In this document: one piece after another, positions 1-6,222 of the stretch
Layout of the letters: each line of letters begins with the position of its first letter
How positions within the stretch are numbered: position 1 is the first letter of the stretch
Assembly (NCBI GenBank): GCA_040508515.1
Contig: JBEVMS010000224.1
Location: forward strand, 1-7,329
Direction of reading: 5' to 3'
DNA length: 7,329 bases
DNA from: JBEVMS01 sp040508515
GTDB taxonomy: Bacteria; Pseudomonadota; Gammaproteobacteria; Xanthomonadales; Rhodanobacteraceae
Notes under the pieces: generated by a model
Databases searched by the model: none
What the model was told of the DNA's origin: nothing
Seen by the model: only the letters and a program-made list of their open reading frames with translations
Program-made: the position numbers and the translations under genes

Positions 1-3
1 CGC

Positions 4-21
4 ACCGCCGCGCGCGGCGGT
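4..21. repeat. 18-bp perfect GC palindrome upstream of the oxygenase gene
   Basis: Positions 4-21 read ACCGCCGCGCGCGGCGGT, identical to its own reverse complement. It lies about 65 bp upstream of the oxygenase start. A short T run follows at 32-36, about ten bases beyond the palindrome, which is too far for a convincing intrinsic terminator. It could be the end of a gene left of the window or a protein-binding site; the sequence does not decide. Confidence 0.35.
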
Positions 22-51
22 CGTCTGCGTATTTTTGGTCGTGCGCCGGCT

Positions 52-78
52 TTGGAACGCGGCCGCGCGGAATACAAT
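52..78 (+). promoter_or_regulatory. candidate sigma-70 promoter of the oxygenase gene
   Basis: A TACAAT hexamer at 73-78 differs from the TATAAT consensus at one base. The best -35 candidate is TTGGAA at 52-57, giving a 15-bp spacer, shorter than the usual 17. Transcription would start about seven bases after the -10 box, at or next to the ATG at 86, so the message would be leaderless or nearly so. The -10 box is good, the -35 weak, and the whole call is inference from sequence. Confidence 0.35.
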
Positions 79-85
79 GCGCGCC

Positions 86-781
86 ATGAATTCCACGCCG
101 CTGATCGAACCCGCCCGCCTCGATGCGCCGACCACCGACGTGCGGGCCGAGCCGTTCGCGTTCGTGATCGCGCACGACCAGCTGCCGACGTCGGCGAAAG
201 CCGATCTCGCCGCCGATTTCCCGCGCTACGCCAGCGCCGGGTTCTTTCCGTACGACGCCGCGGACTGCGGCCCGAGCATCAACCGGCTCGTGGCGGAAAT
301 CACCGCACGCGACTTCGCCGACGCGCTCGGCCAGCGCCTCGGCATCGCCGATCTTGGCGCGTATCCGACGCTGGTCACGATCTGCCGCGCGCTCAACAAG
401 CGGCACGGCACGATCCACACCGACAGCAAGTCCAAGGTTGCCACGGGGCTGCTTTACTTGAACAACCAATGGCCCGACAGCAGCGAGGGTTGTCTGCGCT
501 TTTTGGGCAGTATCGACAACATCGATGACATGCTGACCGCCGAACTGACCCCGCTGTACGGCGAGTTCGCGGTATTCAAGCGCACGGAACATTCTTTCCA
601 CGGCCATCTGCCCTACGAGGGCGAGCGTCGGGTCATTCAAGTCGCCTGGCTGACCAGCGAAGATGAAAAACTGCGCAAGACCAAGCGCGGCAAGTTCGCG
701 CGCGCCTTCAAGAAGATTTTCGGTCGACTGGACCGCAGGCTCGGCGCCGATCGCGACCGCAGCGCCTCACATCGCGACTGA
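86..781 (+). CDS. 2OG-Fe(II) oxygenase family protein (hypothetical substrate)
   Basis: The 231-residue product looks like a stand-alone 2-oxoglutarate/Fe(II)-dependent dioxygenase of the prolyl-4-hydroxylase-like superfamily. These enzymes use O2 and 2-oxoglutarate to oxidise a substrate, releasing succinate and CO2. The double-stranded beta-helix core spans roughly residues 95-190. The iron ligands are probably His111 and Asp113 of an HTD motif and a distal histidine in the HSFHGH stretch (His172 most likely). Arg182, ten residues later in ERRVIQVAW, is placed to bind the 2-oxoglutarate carboxylate. The C-terminal 35 residues are very basic and rich in Lys and Arg, which is unusual and might bind nucleic acid or membrane. 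There is no signal peptide, so it is probably cytoplasmic. An in-frame ATG at 77 and a TTG at 35 are possible earlier starts; 86 was chosen because a -10 box covers 73-78 and the protein begins sensibly there. It is convergent with the exchanger gene 28 bp away. The family is clear; the substrate is unknown. Confidence 0.85.
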   Translation: MNSTPLIEPARLDAPTTDVRAEPFAFVIAHDQLPTSAKADLAADFPRYASAGFFPYDAADCGPSINRLVAEITARDFADALGQRLGIADLGAYPTLVTICRALNKRHGTIHTDSKSKVATGLLYLNNQWPDSSEGCLRFLGSIDNIDDMLTAELTPLYGEFAVFKRTEHSFHGHLPYEGERRVIQVAWLTSEDEKLRKTKRGKFARAFKKIFGRLDRRLGADRDRSASHRD

Positions 782-809
782 CGCGGCAGCAGGCGCTCAA
801 CGTGCTCAC

Positions 810-1859
810 TCATCGTGTAAAACGCAACGCGACATAGCCGATGAATACCGCGTAGAGCGCGCTGACAGGCAGCAGTAAGCGCGCATCGACGTGGCCATGG
901 CGAAACAACTGCCACAGATAAACCACCGCCAATCCCGTTAGAACGCCTGCCAACAGCAAAGGGGCATCGAAACGCCACGGCGTGCAGAACAAGGCCAATG
1001 CACTGGGAATGGTCGCCTGAATCATCATCGCGCCAGAGATATTGGCCAATGCCAACCGTTCCTTGCCCTGGCGTACCCAGATCAGCGCGTTGACCACCTC
1101 AGGCAACTCCGTGGCGACCGGGCTCAGTACCAGCGATACCAGATGCGGCGACAGGGAAAGCGCTACGCCGATCAATGCGATCTGCCTGACGAAAACATGC
1201 GCCGCCAGCGCAATCAGCAGCAGTGCCAGCACCGTTTGCAGCAGCACCATGCCCATGCTCGGCTCGCTGCGTCGCGGTTGAAGTCGAAGCGGTGCCAGCA
1301 CCTCCTTCTCGCCGGGCACACGGCTGTCATCCCGGATCTCGCGCCAGACATAGGCGGCATAAGCCAGCAGGAACACCACGCCAAGCACGGGCTTGAACGC
1401 AAAGGCAACCAATCCCAGCGCGCACTTGACCACGAAGATGCCAAGGAACCAGCGCTGATCGCGCGCCAGCCGCCGATGTGCGACGCGTACCGTGCAATCG
1501 TGCCGCTGCAGATGCCTGCGATTGCACCACAGCATCACCCCGACCACCGCATAGCCAATGGTCGCCAATACCAAGGGGCCGCCAAGCGCCGCGCCCACGC
1601 CGATGTCGCGCTGCTGCGCGGTGCGCCCAAACACTACCGCCATGAAGGTTACCGCGCTTTCGGGCAAGGCCGTGCCGAATGCCGCCAACACCGTGCCAGT
1701 CGCCGTGGCGCCCAAGTTAAGCTTGCGGCCAAACCACTCCACGCCATTGACAAAAAATTCGCAAGCGACATAGATCGCCACTGCGCAGAGCAGAAAAAGA
1801 AGCGTGGCTTGCATAAAAAACCGCGGCCGGGCGAGCGGAAACCATTGGCGCAACGACAT
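810..1859 (-). CDS. CaCA-family cation exchanger, probable Mn2+ efflux protein
   Basis: The 349-residue integral membrane protein has about ten hydrophobic segments in two halves, the architecture of the Ca2+/cation antiporter superfamily (YrbG, Cax and NCX relatives). The two inverted alpha repeats are visible: GTALPES at residues 62-68 and SPVATELPE at 246-254, each carrying the conserved glutamate (Glu66 and Glu251) that binds the divalent ion. The second part of each repeat is divergent: where relatives have a GNxxGSN-like stretch, this protein has GAALGGP (89-95) and NISGAMM (273-279). A hydrophilic loop rich in charged residues (about 172-200) separates the halves. The start at 1859 follows a weak GGTGAG ribosome-binding sequence; a second methionine at residue 16 has none. 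The leader between this gene and dapB contains a Mn2+ riboswitch, so I infer that the exported ion is manganese, probably exchanged for H+ or Na+. The family assignment is firm; ion specificity is inference from the riboswitch. It lies downstream of dapB on the same strand but probably has its own promoter. Confidence 0.88.
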   Translation of the reverse strand: MSLRQWFPLARPRFFMQATLLFLLCAVAIYVACEFFVNGVEWFGRKLNLGATATGTVLAAFGTALPESAVTFMAVVFGRTAQQRDIGVGAALGGPLVLATIGYAVVGVMLWCNRRHLQRHDCTVRVAHRRLARDQRWFLGIFVVKCALGLVAFAFKPVLGVVFLLAYAAYVWREIRDDSRVPGEKEVLAPLRLQPRRSEPSMGMVLLQTVLALLLIALAAHVFVRQIALIGVALSLSPHLVSLVLSPVATELPEVVNALIWVRQGKERLALANISGAMMIQATIPSALALFCTPWRFDAPLLLAGVLTGLAVVYLWQLFRHGHVDARLLLPVSALYAVFIGYVALRFTR

Positions 1860-1861
1860 CG

Positions 1862-1876
1862 CTCACCCAGCCGGGT
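1862..1876 (-). promoter_or_regulatory. possible SD-masking hairpin in the exchanger leader
   Basis: On the minus strand the bases just before the exchanger ATG form a small hairpin, ACCC-GGCT-GGGT (1865-1876). Its 3' arm overlaps the only purine-rich ribosome-binding candidate, GGGTGAG (1862-1868). It lies 13 bases after the riboswitch core ends. This fits an expression platform that controls translation: folding of the aptamer could change access to the ribosome-binding site. The stem has only four pairs, so this is a suggestion. Confidence 0.35.
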
Positions 1877-1888
1877 AAAACACGTCGT

Positions 1889-2038
1889 GGCCAAAGGTCT
1901 CGCCGGGCGGATCCGACACACGTGGCGTCGGTCACCATTCGCGCCATGAAGCCAAGGGCTTCAAGTGTGTTGACGCGAATTCCTCAAGAGGAAAGCCCGT
2001 GGGCTTTCAGGGAGAGAGGATGGCTACTCCCCAATGAC
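1889..2038 (-). ncRNA. yybP-ykoY family Mn2+ riboswitch
   Basis: The minus-strand leader of the exchanger gene carries the signature blocks of the yybP-ykoY manganese riboswitch. The 5' block GGGGAGUAGCC is at 2022-2032, a CGUCAACACAC block (resembling the family's CAACAUAC loop) at 1965-1975, and the closing block GCGAGACCUUUGGCC at 1889-1903. The ends pair through GUCAUUGG (2031-2038) with CCUUUGGC (1890-1897), with a central U-U mismatch pair. Internal helices fit a multi-way junction: GAAAGCCC/GGGCUUUC at 1991-2008, CCUCUUGAGG at 1982-1991, AUUCGCG/CGCGAAU (1974-1980 with 1937-1943) enclosing UGAAGCC/GGCUUCA (1947-1963), and CCGAC/GUCGG (1927-1931 with 1913-1917). In this family Mn2+ binding turns on genes for manganese export. 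No strong intrinsic terminator with a U tract follows, so control of translation is the more likely mode. It fills most of the exchanger-dapB gap. Confidence 0.88.
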
Positions 2039-2047
2039 AATCGCGGC

Positions 2048-2076
2048 ATGGTAGCGGCCCCGAAGTAGCTGAACAA
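2048..2076 (-). promoter_or_regulatory. candidate sigma-70 promoter of the riboswitch-exchanger unit
   Basis: On the minus strand TTGTTC (2071-2076) and TACCAT (2048-2053) are separated by exactly 17 bp. The matches to consensus are moderate (3 of 6 and 4 of 6). The predicted transcription start, near 2041, is only a few bases before the first paired base of the riboswitch, which is where a riboswitch promoter should be. That position is the main reason for the call. Confidence 0.45.
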
Positions 2077-2143
2077 GAGCACGGGGACAATTCGCCACGA
2101 GCGGGCAATGAACACCCACTCCCAACGCAGCAACGCATACCCC

Positions 2144-2947
2144 TTAGCGCGCGATGCGTTCAGCCAACAACTGAGCCAGATCGTACGCGCCCGCAGACCG
2201 ACCCGCCAGCCAATGCGCCGCCTCGATCGCACCACGGGCGAATATCGAGCGATCCGTGGCGCGATGACCCAATTCGATGCGCTCGCCCTGCCCGATCAGC
2301 AACGCCTGATGCTCACCGACGATGTCGCCGCCGCGCACCACGGCAAAACCGATCGTGCCGGGCTTGCGGGCACCGGGACGCCCTTCGCGACTGTAAACCG
2401 CGTCCCTGGCAAGCATGATACCGCGCGCCTGGGCTGCGGCCTCACCCAGCGCTAGCGCGGTGCCTGAGGGCGCATCTTCCTTGCGGTTGTGGTGCGCCTC
2501 GACGATTTCCAAGTCCCACTCGGCCAACGCGGCGGCGGCCTGACGCAGCAACCCCGTGAGCACCGCCACACCCAGGCTGAAGTTAGCCGCGCGCAACACG
2601 GCGATCCGTTCACTGGCCTGCGCCAGGCGTGCTTCCAACGCCGGCTCAAGTCCGGTAGTGCCGCTGACCAGCGCCACCCCATCGGCCAGGCAGTGATCGA
2701 GCGCCGCAGCTAGCCCTTGCGGCCCACTGAAATCAATCACCATGTCCAGCGCATCAGCGTCGGGCCAGTTGGCGCTGAACGTCGGGCCGGGCTGGCCCAA
2801 AAACACCGGCTGGCCCAATTGCGGCGAACCGGCTGCGGTCAACGCGGCCACCACGGTGAAGCGCGCATCGTCGCGCAGCAGATCCAGTAACGCCCGCCCC
2901 ATGCGGCCAGTGGCGCCATGCACGGCGAGGCGAACAGGACGGGTCAT
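2144..2947 (-). CDS. dapB: 4-hydroxy-tetrahydrodipicolinate reductase
   Basis: DapB reduces 4-hydroxy-tetrahydrodipicolinate to tetrahydrodipicolinate with NAD(P)H, the second step committed to lysine and meso-diaminopimelate (cell wall) synthesis, in the cytoplasm. The 267-residue product has the usual family length. The N-terminal Rossmann fold has the nucleotide-binding GATGRMG loop at residues 11-17, followed by VIDFS (70-74) and the SGTTG motif (95-99). The catalytic and substrate-binding stretch AHHNRKEDAPSGTA (151-164) supplies the active-site histidines 152-153, Lys156 and the Ser-Gly-Thr that holds the substrate carboxylate. The start at 2947 has a GGAG ribosome-binding site at 2954-2957 with a six-base spacer; an in-frame ATG at 2983 has none and would add 12 residues not seen in the family. 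It follows dnaJ after 63 bp on the same strand and may be cotranscribed with it. Nothing is unusual in the protein. Confidence 0.97.
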   Translation of the reverse strand: MTRPVRLAVHGATGRMGRALLDLLRDDARFTVVAALTAAGSPQLGQPVFLGQPGPTFSANWPDADALDMVIDFSGPQGLAAALDHCLADGVALVSGTTGLEPALEARLAQASERIAVLRAANFSLGVAVLTGLLRQAAAALAEWDLEIVEAHHNRKEDAPSGTALALGEAAAQARGIMLARDAVYSREGRPGARKPGTIGFAVVRGGDIVGEHQALLIGQGERIELGHRATDRSIFARGAIEAAHWLAGRSAGAYDLAQLLAERIAR

Positions 2948-2973
2948 GCGGCACTCCAACGGATCGGCAAACA

Positions 2974-2998
2974 GGCCGCGCATGCTAGCACCGCGGCC
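2974..2998 (-). terminator. GC hairpin between dnaJ and dapB
   Basis: GGCCGCG (2974-2980) pairs perfectly with CGCGGCC (2992-2998) around an 11-base loop that itself contains the palindrome GCTAGC. On the minus strand it is followed by TGTTTG, a poor U tract. It starts 12 bases after the dnaJ stop codon. It could be a weak terminator or a processing or stability element that reduces reading into dapB. Confidence 0.3.
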
Positions 2999-3010
2999 CG
3001 CTCAAACGCT

Positions 3011-4135
3011 TTACGACGTGACTCGCGACCAGAACTGCTTGACCCCGCTGACCCAGCTCTTGGCGCGCGGCGTGTGATGGTTTTCTTCGCCCTCGGCGAA
3101 GGTCGCCTCCAGCGCCTCGAACAGCTCGCGCTGCTGCTTGGTGAGCCGCACTGGCGTTTCCACCACCACCGAACAGATCAAATCGCCGGTACGTCCACCG
3201 CGTACCGACTTGACCCCGCGCCCACGCAGGCGAAACTGCTGCCCCGTCTGGGTTTCGGCCGGAATGCTGATCGGTATCTCACCTTCCAACGTTGGCACCG
3301 GCAATTCGACGCCTAATGCCGCCTGCGAGAAACGGATAGGCAATTCACAGTACAGATCGCTGCCGTCACGTTGGAAGATCGCGTGCTCACGGACCCGAAC
3401 TTCCACGTACAAGTCGCCTGCCGGCGATCCGGCGGGCCCGGCCTCGCCCTGGCCGGTGAGCCGGATGCGATCACCGTTGTCGACACCGGCGGGGATATTC
3501 ACCGCCAACGTCCGATTTTCTTCCAGGCGGCCTTCGCCATGGCATTTGCGGCAGGGCTTTTCGATCATTTTCCCGCTGCCGGCGCAACGCGGGCAGGTTT
3601 GCTGGATCGAGAAAATGCCGTTCTGCATGCGTACCCGGCCGTGTCCGGCGCAGGTGCTGCACGTGGCTACCTTGCCGTCTTCCGAGCCGCTGCCGTTGCA
3701 ATGATGGCAGTTGACCTGGGTCGGCACTTCGATCTTGCGCTCGACGCCAAAGACGGCTTCCTCAAGATCCAGCTCCATGATGTAGCGCAGGTCCGACCCG
3801 CGGCGCGCCTGCGCGCGGCCGCCGCGACCACCAAAAATATCGCCAAAAATATCGCCAAAGATGTCGCCCATGTCGCCGAAACCGGCGCCACCGCGACCGC
3901 CCATCCCTGCCTCAAAGGCGGCATGGCCGTGCTGATCGTAAGCCTGGCGCTTTTGCGCGTCGGCCAGCACTTCGTAAGCCTCCTTGGCCTCCTTGAACTT
4001 GTCCTGGGCTGCCGGATCATCCGGATTGCGATCCGGGTGGTACTTCATCGCCAAGCGGCGGAAGGATTTCTTCAGCTCCGCTTCGCTGACAGTGCGCTCG
4101 ACACCCAGCACTTCGTAGTAATCACGCTTGCTCAT
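3011..4135 (-). CDS. dnaJ: chaperone protein DnaJ (type I Hsp40)
   Basis: DnaJ delivers unfolded clients to DnaK and stimulates its ATPase. The 374-residue product is a complete type I J protein. The J domain is at residues 1-70 with the essential HPD tripeptide at 33-35. A Gly/Phe-rich linker follows at about 73-110, containing three tandem GDIF units (91-102). The zinc-binding region has four CxxCxGxG repeats, beginning at Cys143, Cys159, Cys181 and Cys195. The two beta-rich client-binding domains occupy about 205-330, and a short C-terminal helix follows. The ATG at 4135 gives the canonical N-terminus MSKRDYYEVLG; the upstream GGATGG is only a fair ribosome-binding site. It is 133 bp downstream of dnaK, with a terminator-like hairpin and a palindrome in between and no recognisable promoter of its own. 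Expression therefore probably depends on read-through or processing of the dnaK message. Confidence 0.98.
   Translation of the reverse strand: MSKRDYYEVLGVERTVSEAELKKSFRRLAMKYHPDRNPDDPAAQDKFKEAKEAYEVLADAQKRQAYDQHGHAAFEAGMGGRGGAGFGDMGDIFGDIFGDIFGGRGGRAQARRGSDLRYIMELDLEEAVFGVERKIEVPTQVNCHHCNGSGSEDGKVATCSTCAGHGRVRMQNGIFSIQQTCPRCAGSGKMIEKPCRKCHGEGRLEENRTLAVNIPAGVDNGDRIRLTGQGEAGPAGSPAGDLYVEVRVREHAIFQRDGSDLYCELPIRFSQAALGVELPVPTLEGEIPISIPAETQTGQQFRLRGRGVKSVRGGRTGDLICSVVVETPVRLTKQQRELFEALEATFAEGEENHHTPRAKSWVSGVKQFWSRVTS
3831..3866 (-). repeat. 12-bp tandem repeat in the dnaJ Gly/Phe linker
   Basis: Three in-frame 12-bp units lie at 3831-3842, 3843-3854 and 3855-3866. The first two are identical (CCAAAAATATCG on the plus strand) and the third differs at two bases. 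They encode repeated Gly-Asp-Ile-Phe in the flexible linker that follows the J domain. The identical codons suggest recent duplication by slippage. Confidence 0.8.
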
Positions 4136-4167
4136 TCAACCATCCAGACCTGGACCGTGCCGTCCGC

Positions 4168-4183
4168 GAGGGCGATCGCCCTC
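4168..4183. repeat. 16-bp perfect palindrome in the dnaJ leader
   Basis: GAGGGCGATCGCCCTC is its own reverse complement. As RNA it would form a six-pair stem with a GATC loop, 32 bases upstream of the dnaJ ATG and just downstream of the dnaK terminator-like hairpin. It could be a processing or stability element for the dnaJ message, or a DNA-binding site. It does not match the CIRCE operator. Confidence 0.5.
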
Positions 4184-4202
4184 AAATCCCCATCAACAAG
4201 AA

Positions 4203-4235
4203 ACCCGCGCCGAGGAAAAACCTGCCGGCGCGGGT
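4203..4235 (-). terminator. intrinsic terminator-like hairpin after dnaK
   Basis: A perfect ten-pair stem, ACCCGCGCCG with CGGCGCGGGT, encloses a 13-base loop in which AGG and CCT can extend the stem. On the minus strand it is followed by TTTCTTGTTG, a moderate U tract. It starts 33 bases after the dnaK stop codon. The structure fits a partial terminator that lets some transcripts continue into dnaJ, or a 3' end that stabilises the dnaK message. Confidence 0.7.
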
Positions 4236-4268
4236 GGCGTTCAATCGGCTTACCCGACCGTGCGCGGC

Positions 4269-6200
4269 TTACTTCTTGTCGTCCTTCACTTCCGTGAACT
4301 CCGCATCGACCACGTCGTCCGGCTGAGCCGAACCACCGCCCGGGGCGGACTGCGCATGCGCGCCGGCATCGGCCGGACCGCCCGCAGCGGAGGCTGCGGC
4401 GTGCAGCGACTGAGCAACCTGCTCAAGCTTCTCGATCTTCGACTCGATCGCAGCCTTGTCATCACCATCCTTGACCTTTTCCAGATCCGACAGCGCGCCC
4501 TCGACGCCGGCCAGCTGATCGGCCGGCACCTTGCCGCCGTGCTCCTTGATCGCGCTGCGGGTGCCGTGCACCAGCTGATCGGCCTTGTTGCGCGTAGCCA
4601 CCAGCTCGTGGAACTTCTTGTCTTCTTCCTTGTTGGCCTCGGCATCGGCGACCATCCGCTGGATCTCGGCTTCGGACAGACCCGAACCGGCCTTGATCTC
4701 GATCTTCTGTTCCTTGCCGGTCTTCTTGTCCTTGGCCGACACGTGCAGGATGCCGTTGGCGTCGATGTCGAAGGTCACTTCGATCTGCGGCATGCCGCGC
4801 GGTGCGGCGTCGATGCCGGACAGGTCGAACTTGCCCAGCGACTTGTTGGCGCTGGCGCGCTCACGCTCGCCCTGCAGCACGTGCACGGTCACCGCGGTCT
4901 GGTTGTCGTCGGCGGTGGAGAACACCTGCGAGGCCTTGGTCGGCACCGTGGTGTTCTTCTCGATCAGCTTGGTGAACACGCCGCCCATGGTCTCGATGCC
5001 CAGCGACAGCGGGGTCACGTCCAGCAGCAGCACATCCTTGACAGTACCGCCCAGCACGCCACCCTGGATCGCGGCGCCGACGGCAACGGCTTCGTCCGGA
5101 TTGACGTCCTTGCGCGGCTCCTTGCCGAAGAATTCCTTGACCGCGTCCTGCACCTTGGGCATGCGAGTCTGACCGCCGACCAGGATCACCTCATCCACGT
5201 CGGACACACGCAGACCGGCATCGTTGAGCGCGGTGCGGCACGGATCGATGGTGCGCTTGATCAAGTCTTCCACCAGCGCTTCGAGCTTGGCGCGGGTCAG
5301 CTTGATGTTCAGATGCTTCGGACCGGAGGCGTCAGCGGTGACGTACGGCAAATTCACTTCGGTCTGGTGGCTGGAAGACAGCTCGATCTTGGCGCGCTCG
5401 GCGGCATCCTTCAGGCGCTGCAACGCCAGCGGATCCTTGCGCAGATCCATGCCCTGATCCTTCTGGAATTCTTCCACCAGATAGTCGATCACGCGCATGT
5501 CGAAATCTTCGCCACCCAGGAAGGTGTCGCCGTTAGTCGCCAGCACCTCGAACTGCTTCTCGCCGTCGACTTCGGCGATCTCGATGATCGACACGTCGAA
5601 GGTGCCGCCGCCCAGGTCGTAGACCGCGATCTTGCGGTCGCCACCCTTTTTGTCCAGGCCATAGGCCAGCGCCGCGGCGGTGGGCTCGTTGATGATGCGC
5701 TTGACGTCCAGACCGGCGATCTTGCCAGCGTCCTTGGTCGCTTGACGCTGGCTGTCGTTGAAGTAGGCCGGCACCGTGATGACCGCTTCGGTGATCGACT
5801 CGCCCAAGTAATCCTCGGCGGTCTTCTTCATCTTCATCAGCACTTTGGCGGCGATTTCCTGCGGCGCCATCTTTTTGCTGTCGGACGTCTGCACCCAGGC
5901 GTCGCCATTTTCATGCGCCAGAATGCCGTAGGGCACGATGTGGATGTCTTTCTGCACTTCGGCGTCGGTGAACTTGCGGCCAATCAGGCGCTTCACCGCG
6001 TAGAAGGTGTTCTTCGGATTGGTCACGCCCTGGCGCTTTGCCGGTGCGCCGACCAGCACTTCGCCGTCCTTGGTAAAGGCGACGATCGAGGGCGTGGTGC
6101 GATCGCCCTCGGAATTCTCGATGACCTTCGCGGTGCTGCCATCCATCACTGCAACGCAGGAATTGGTGGTGCCCAGGTCGATGCCAATGATCTTGCCCAT
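4269..6200 (-). CDS. dnaK: molecular chaperone DnaK (Hsp70)
   Basis: DnaK is the cytoplasmic Hsp70 that binds and releases exposed hydrophobic peptide segments through an ATP cycle driven by DnaJ and GrpE. The 643-residue product is full length. The nucleotide-binding domain (1-388) shows the first phosphate loop GIDLGTTNSCVAV (6-18), catalytic Lys71, the second phosphate loop DLGGGTFDVS (195-204) with the conserved phosphorylatable Thr200, and VGGQTRMPKV (341-350). The hydrophobic interdomain linker VLLLDVTP is at 390-397. The beta substrate-binding domain follows to about 505, then the helical lid (about 505-605), then a flexible Gly/Ala/Ser-rich tail ending in TEVKDDKK, which matches the EEVKD-type tail of proteobacterial DnaK. 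The start has a GGAG ribosome-binding site (6209-6212) with an eight-base spacer. Codon use is strongly biased, as expected for a very abundant protein. A sigma-32 promoter sits in the 147-bp gap after grpE, so heat-shock transcription can begin here in addition to read-through from hrcA-grpE. Confidence 0.99.
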   Translation of the reverse strand: MGKIIGIDLGTTNSCVAVMDGSTAKVIENSEGDRTTPSIVAFTKDGEVLVGAPAKRQGVTNPKNTFYAVKRLIGRKFTDAEVQKDIHIVPYGILAHENGDAWVQTSDSKKMAPQEIAAKVLMKMKKTAEDYLGESITEAVITVPAYFNDSQRQATKDAGKIAGLDVKRIINEPTAAALAYGLDKKGGDRKIAVYDLGGGTFDVSIIEIAEVDGEKQFEVLATNGDTFLGGEDFDMRVIDYLVEEFQKDQGMDLRKDPLALQRLKDAAERAKIELSSSHQTEVNLPYVTADASGPKHLNIKLTRAKLEALVEDLIKRTIDPCRTALNDAGLRVSDVDEVILVGGQTRMPKVQDAVKEFFGKEPRKDVNPDEAVAVGAAIQGGVLGGTVKDVLLLDVTPLSLGIETMGGVFTKLIEKNTTVPTKASQVFSTADDNQTAVTVHVLQGERERASANKSLGKFDLSGIDAAPRGMPQIEVTFDIDANGILHVSAKDKKTGKEQKIEIKAGSGLSEAEIQRMVADAEANKEEDKKFHELVATRNKADQLVHGTRSAIKEHGGKVPADQLAGVEGALSDLEKVKDGDDKAAIESKIEKLEQVAQSLHAAASAAGGPADAGAHAQSAPGGGSAQPDDVVDAEFTEVKDDKK

Positions 6201-6222
6201 GTCGATTGCTCCAATGCTTCAA

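Noticed and set aside
35..85. TTG at 35 as the oxygenase start
   Set aside because: It would place the -10 box inside the coding region and add a non-conserved-looking Arg/Ala-rich extension.
1143..1949. 268-codon plus-strand open frame over the exchanger gene and its leader
   Set aside because: It is antisense to a clear membrane protein and to the riboswitch, and its His/Arg/Gln-rich composition is typical of a shadow frame.
1991..2008. GAAAGCCC/GGGCTTTC hairpin as the dapB terminator
   Set aside because: It has no U tract, lies about 135 bases after dapB, and is better explained as a helix inside the riboswitch.
1984..2235. 83-codon minus-strand open frame between the exchanger and dapB
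   Set aside because: It overlaps the end of dapB and runs through the promoter and riboswitch; its C-terminal sequence is simply the aptamer's conserved bases translated.
2948..2983. Upstream ATG at 2983 as the dapB start
   Set aside because: It has no ribosome-binding site and adds 12 residues before the canonical N-terminus; the ATG at 2947 has GGAG at a six-base spacing.
3371..4297. 308-codon plus-strand open frame over dnaJ
   Set aside because: It is antisense to an intact, well-conserved dnaJ, has no ribosome-binding site and no recognisable domain.
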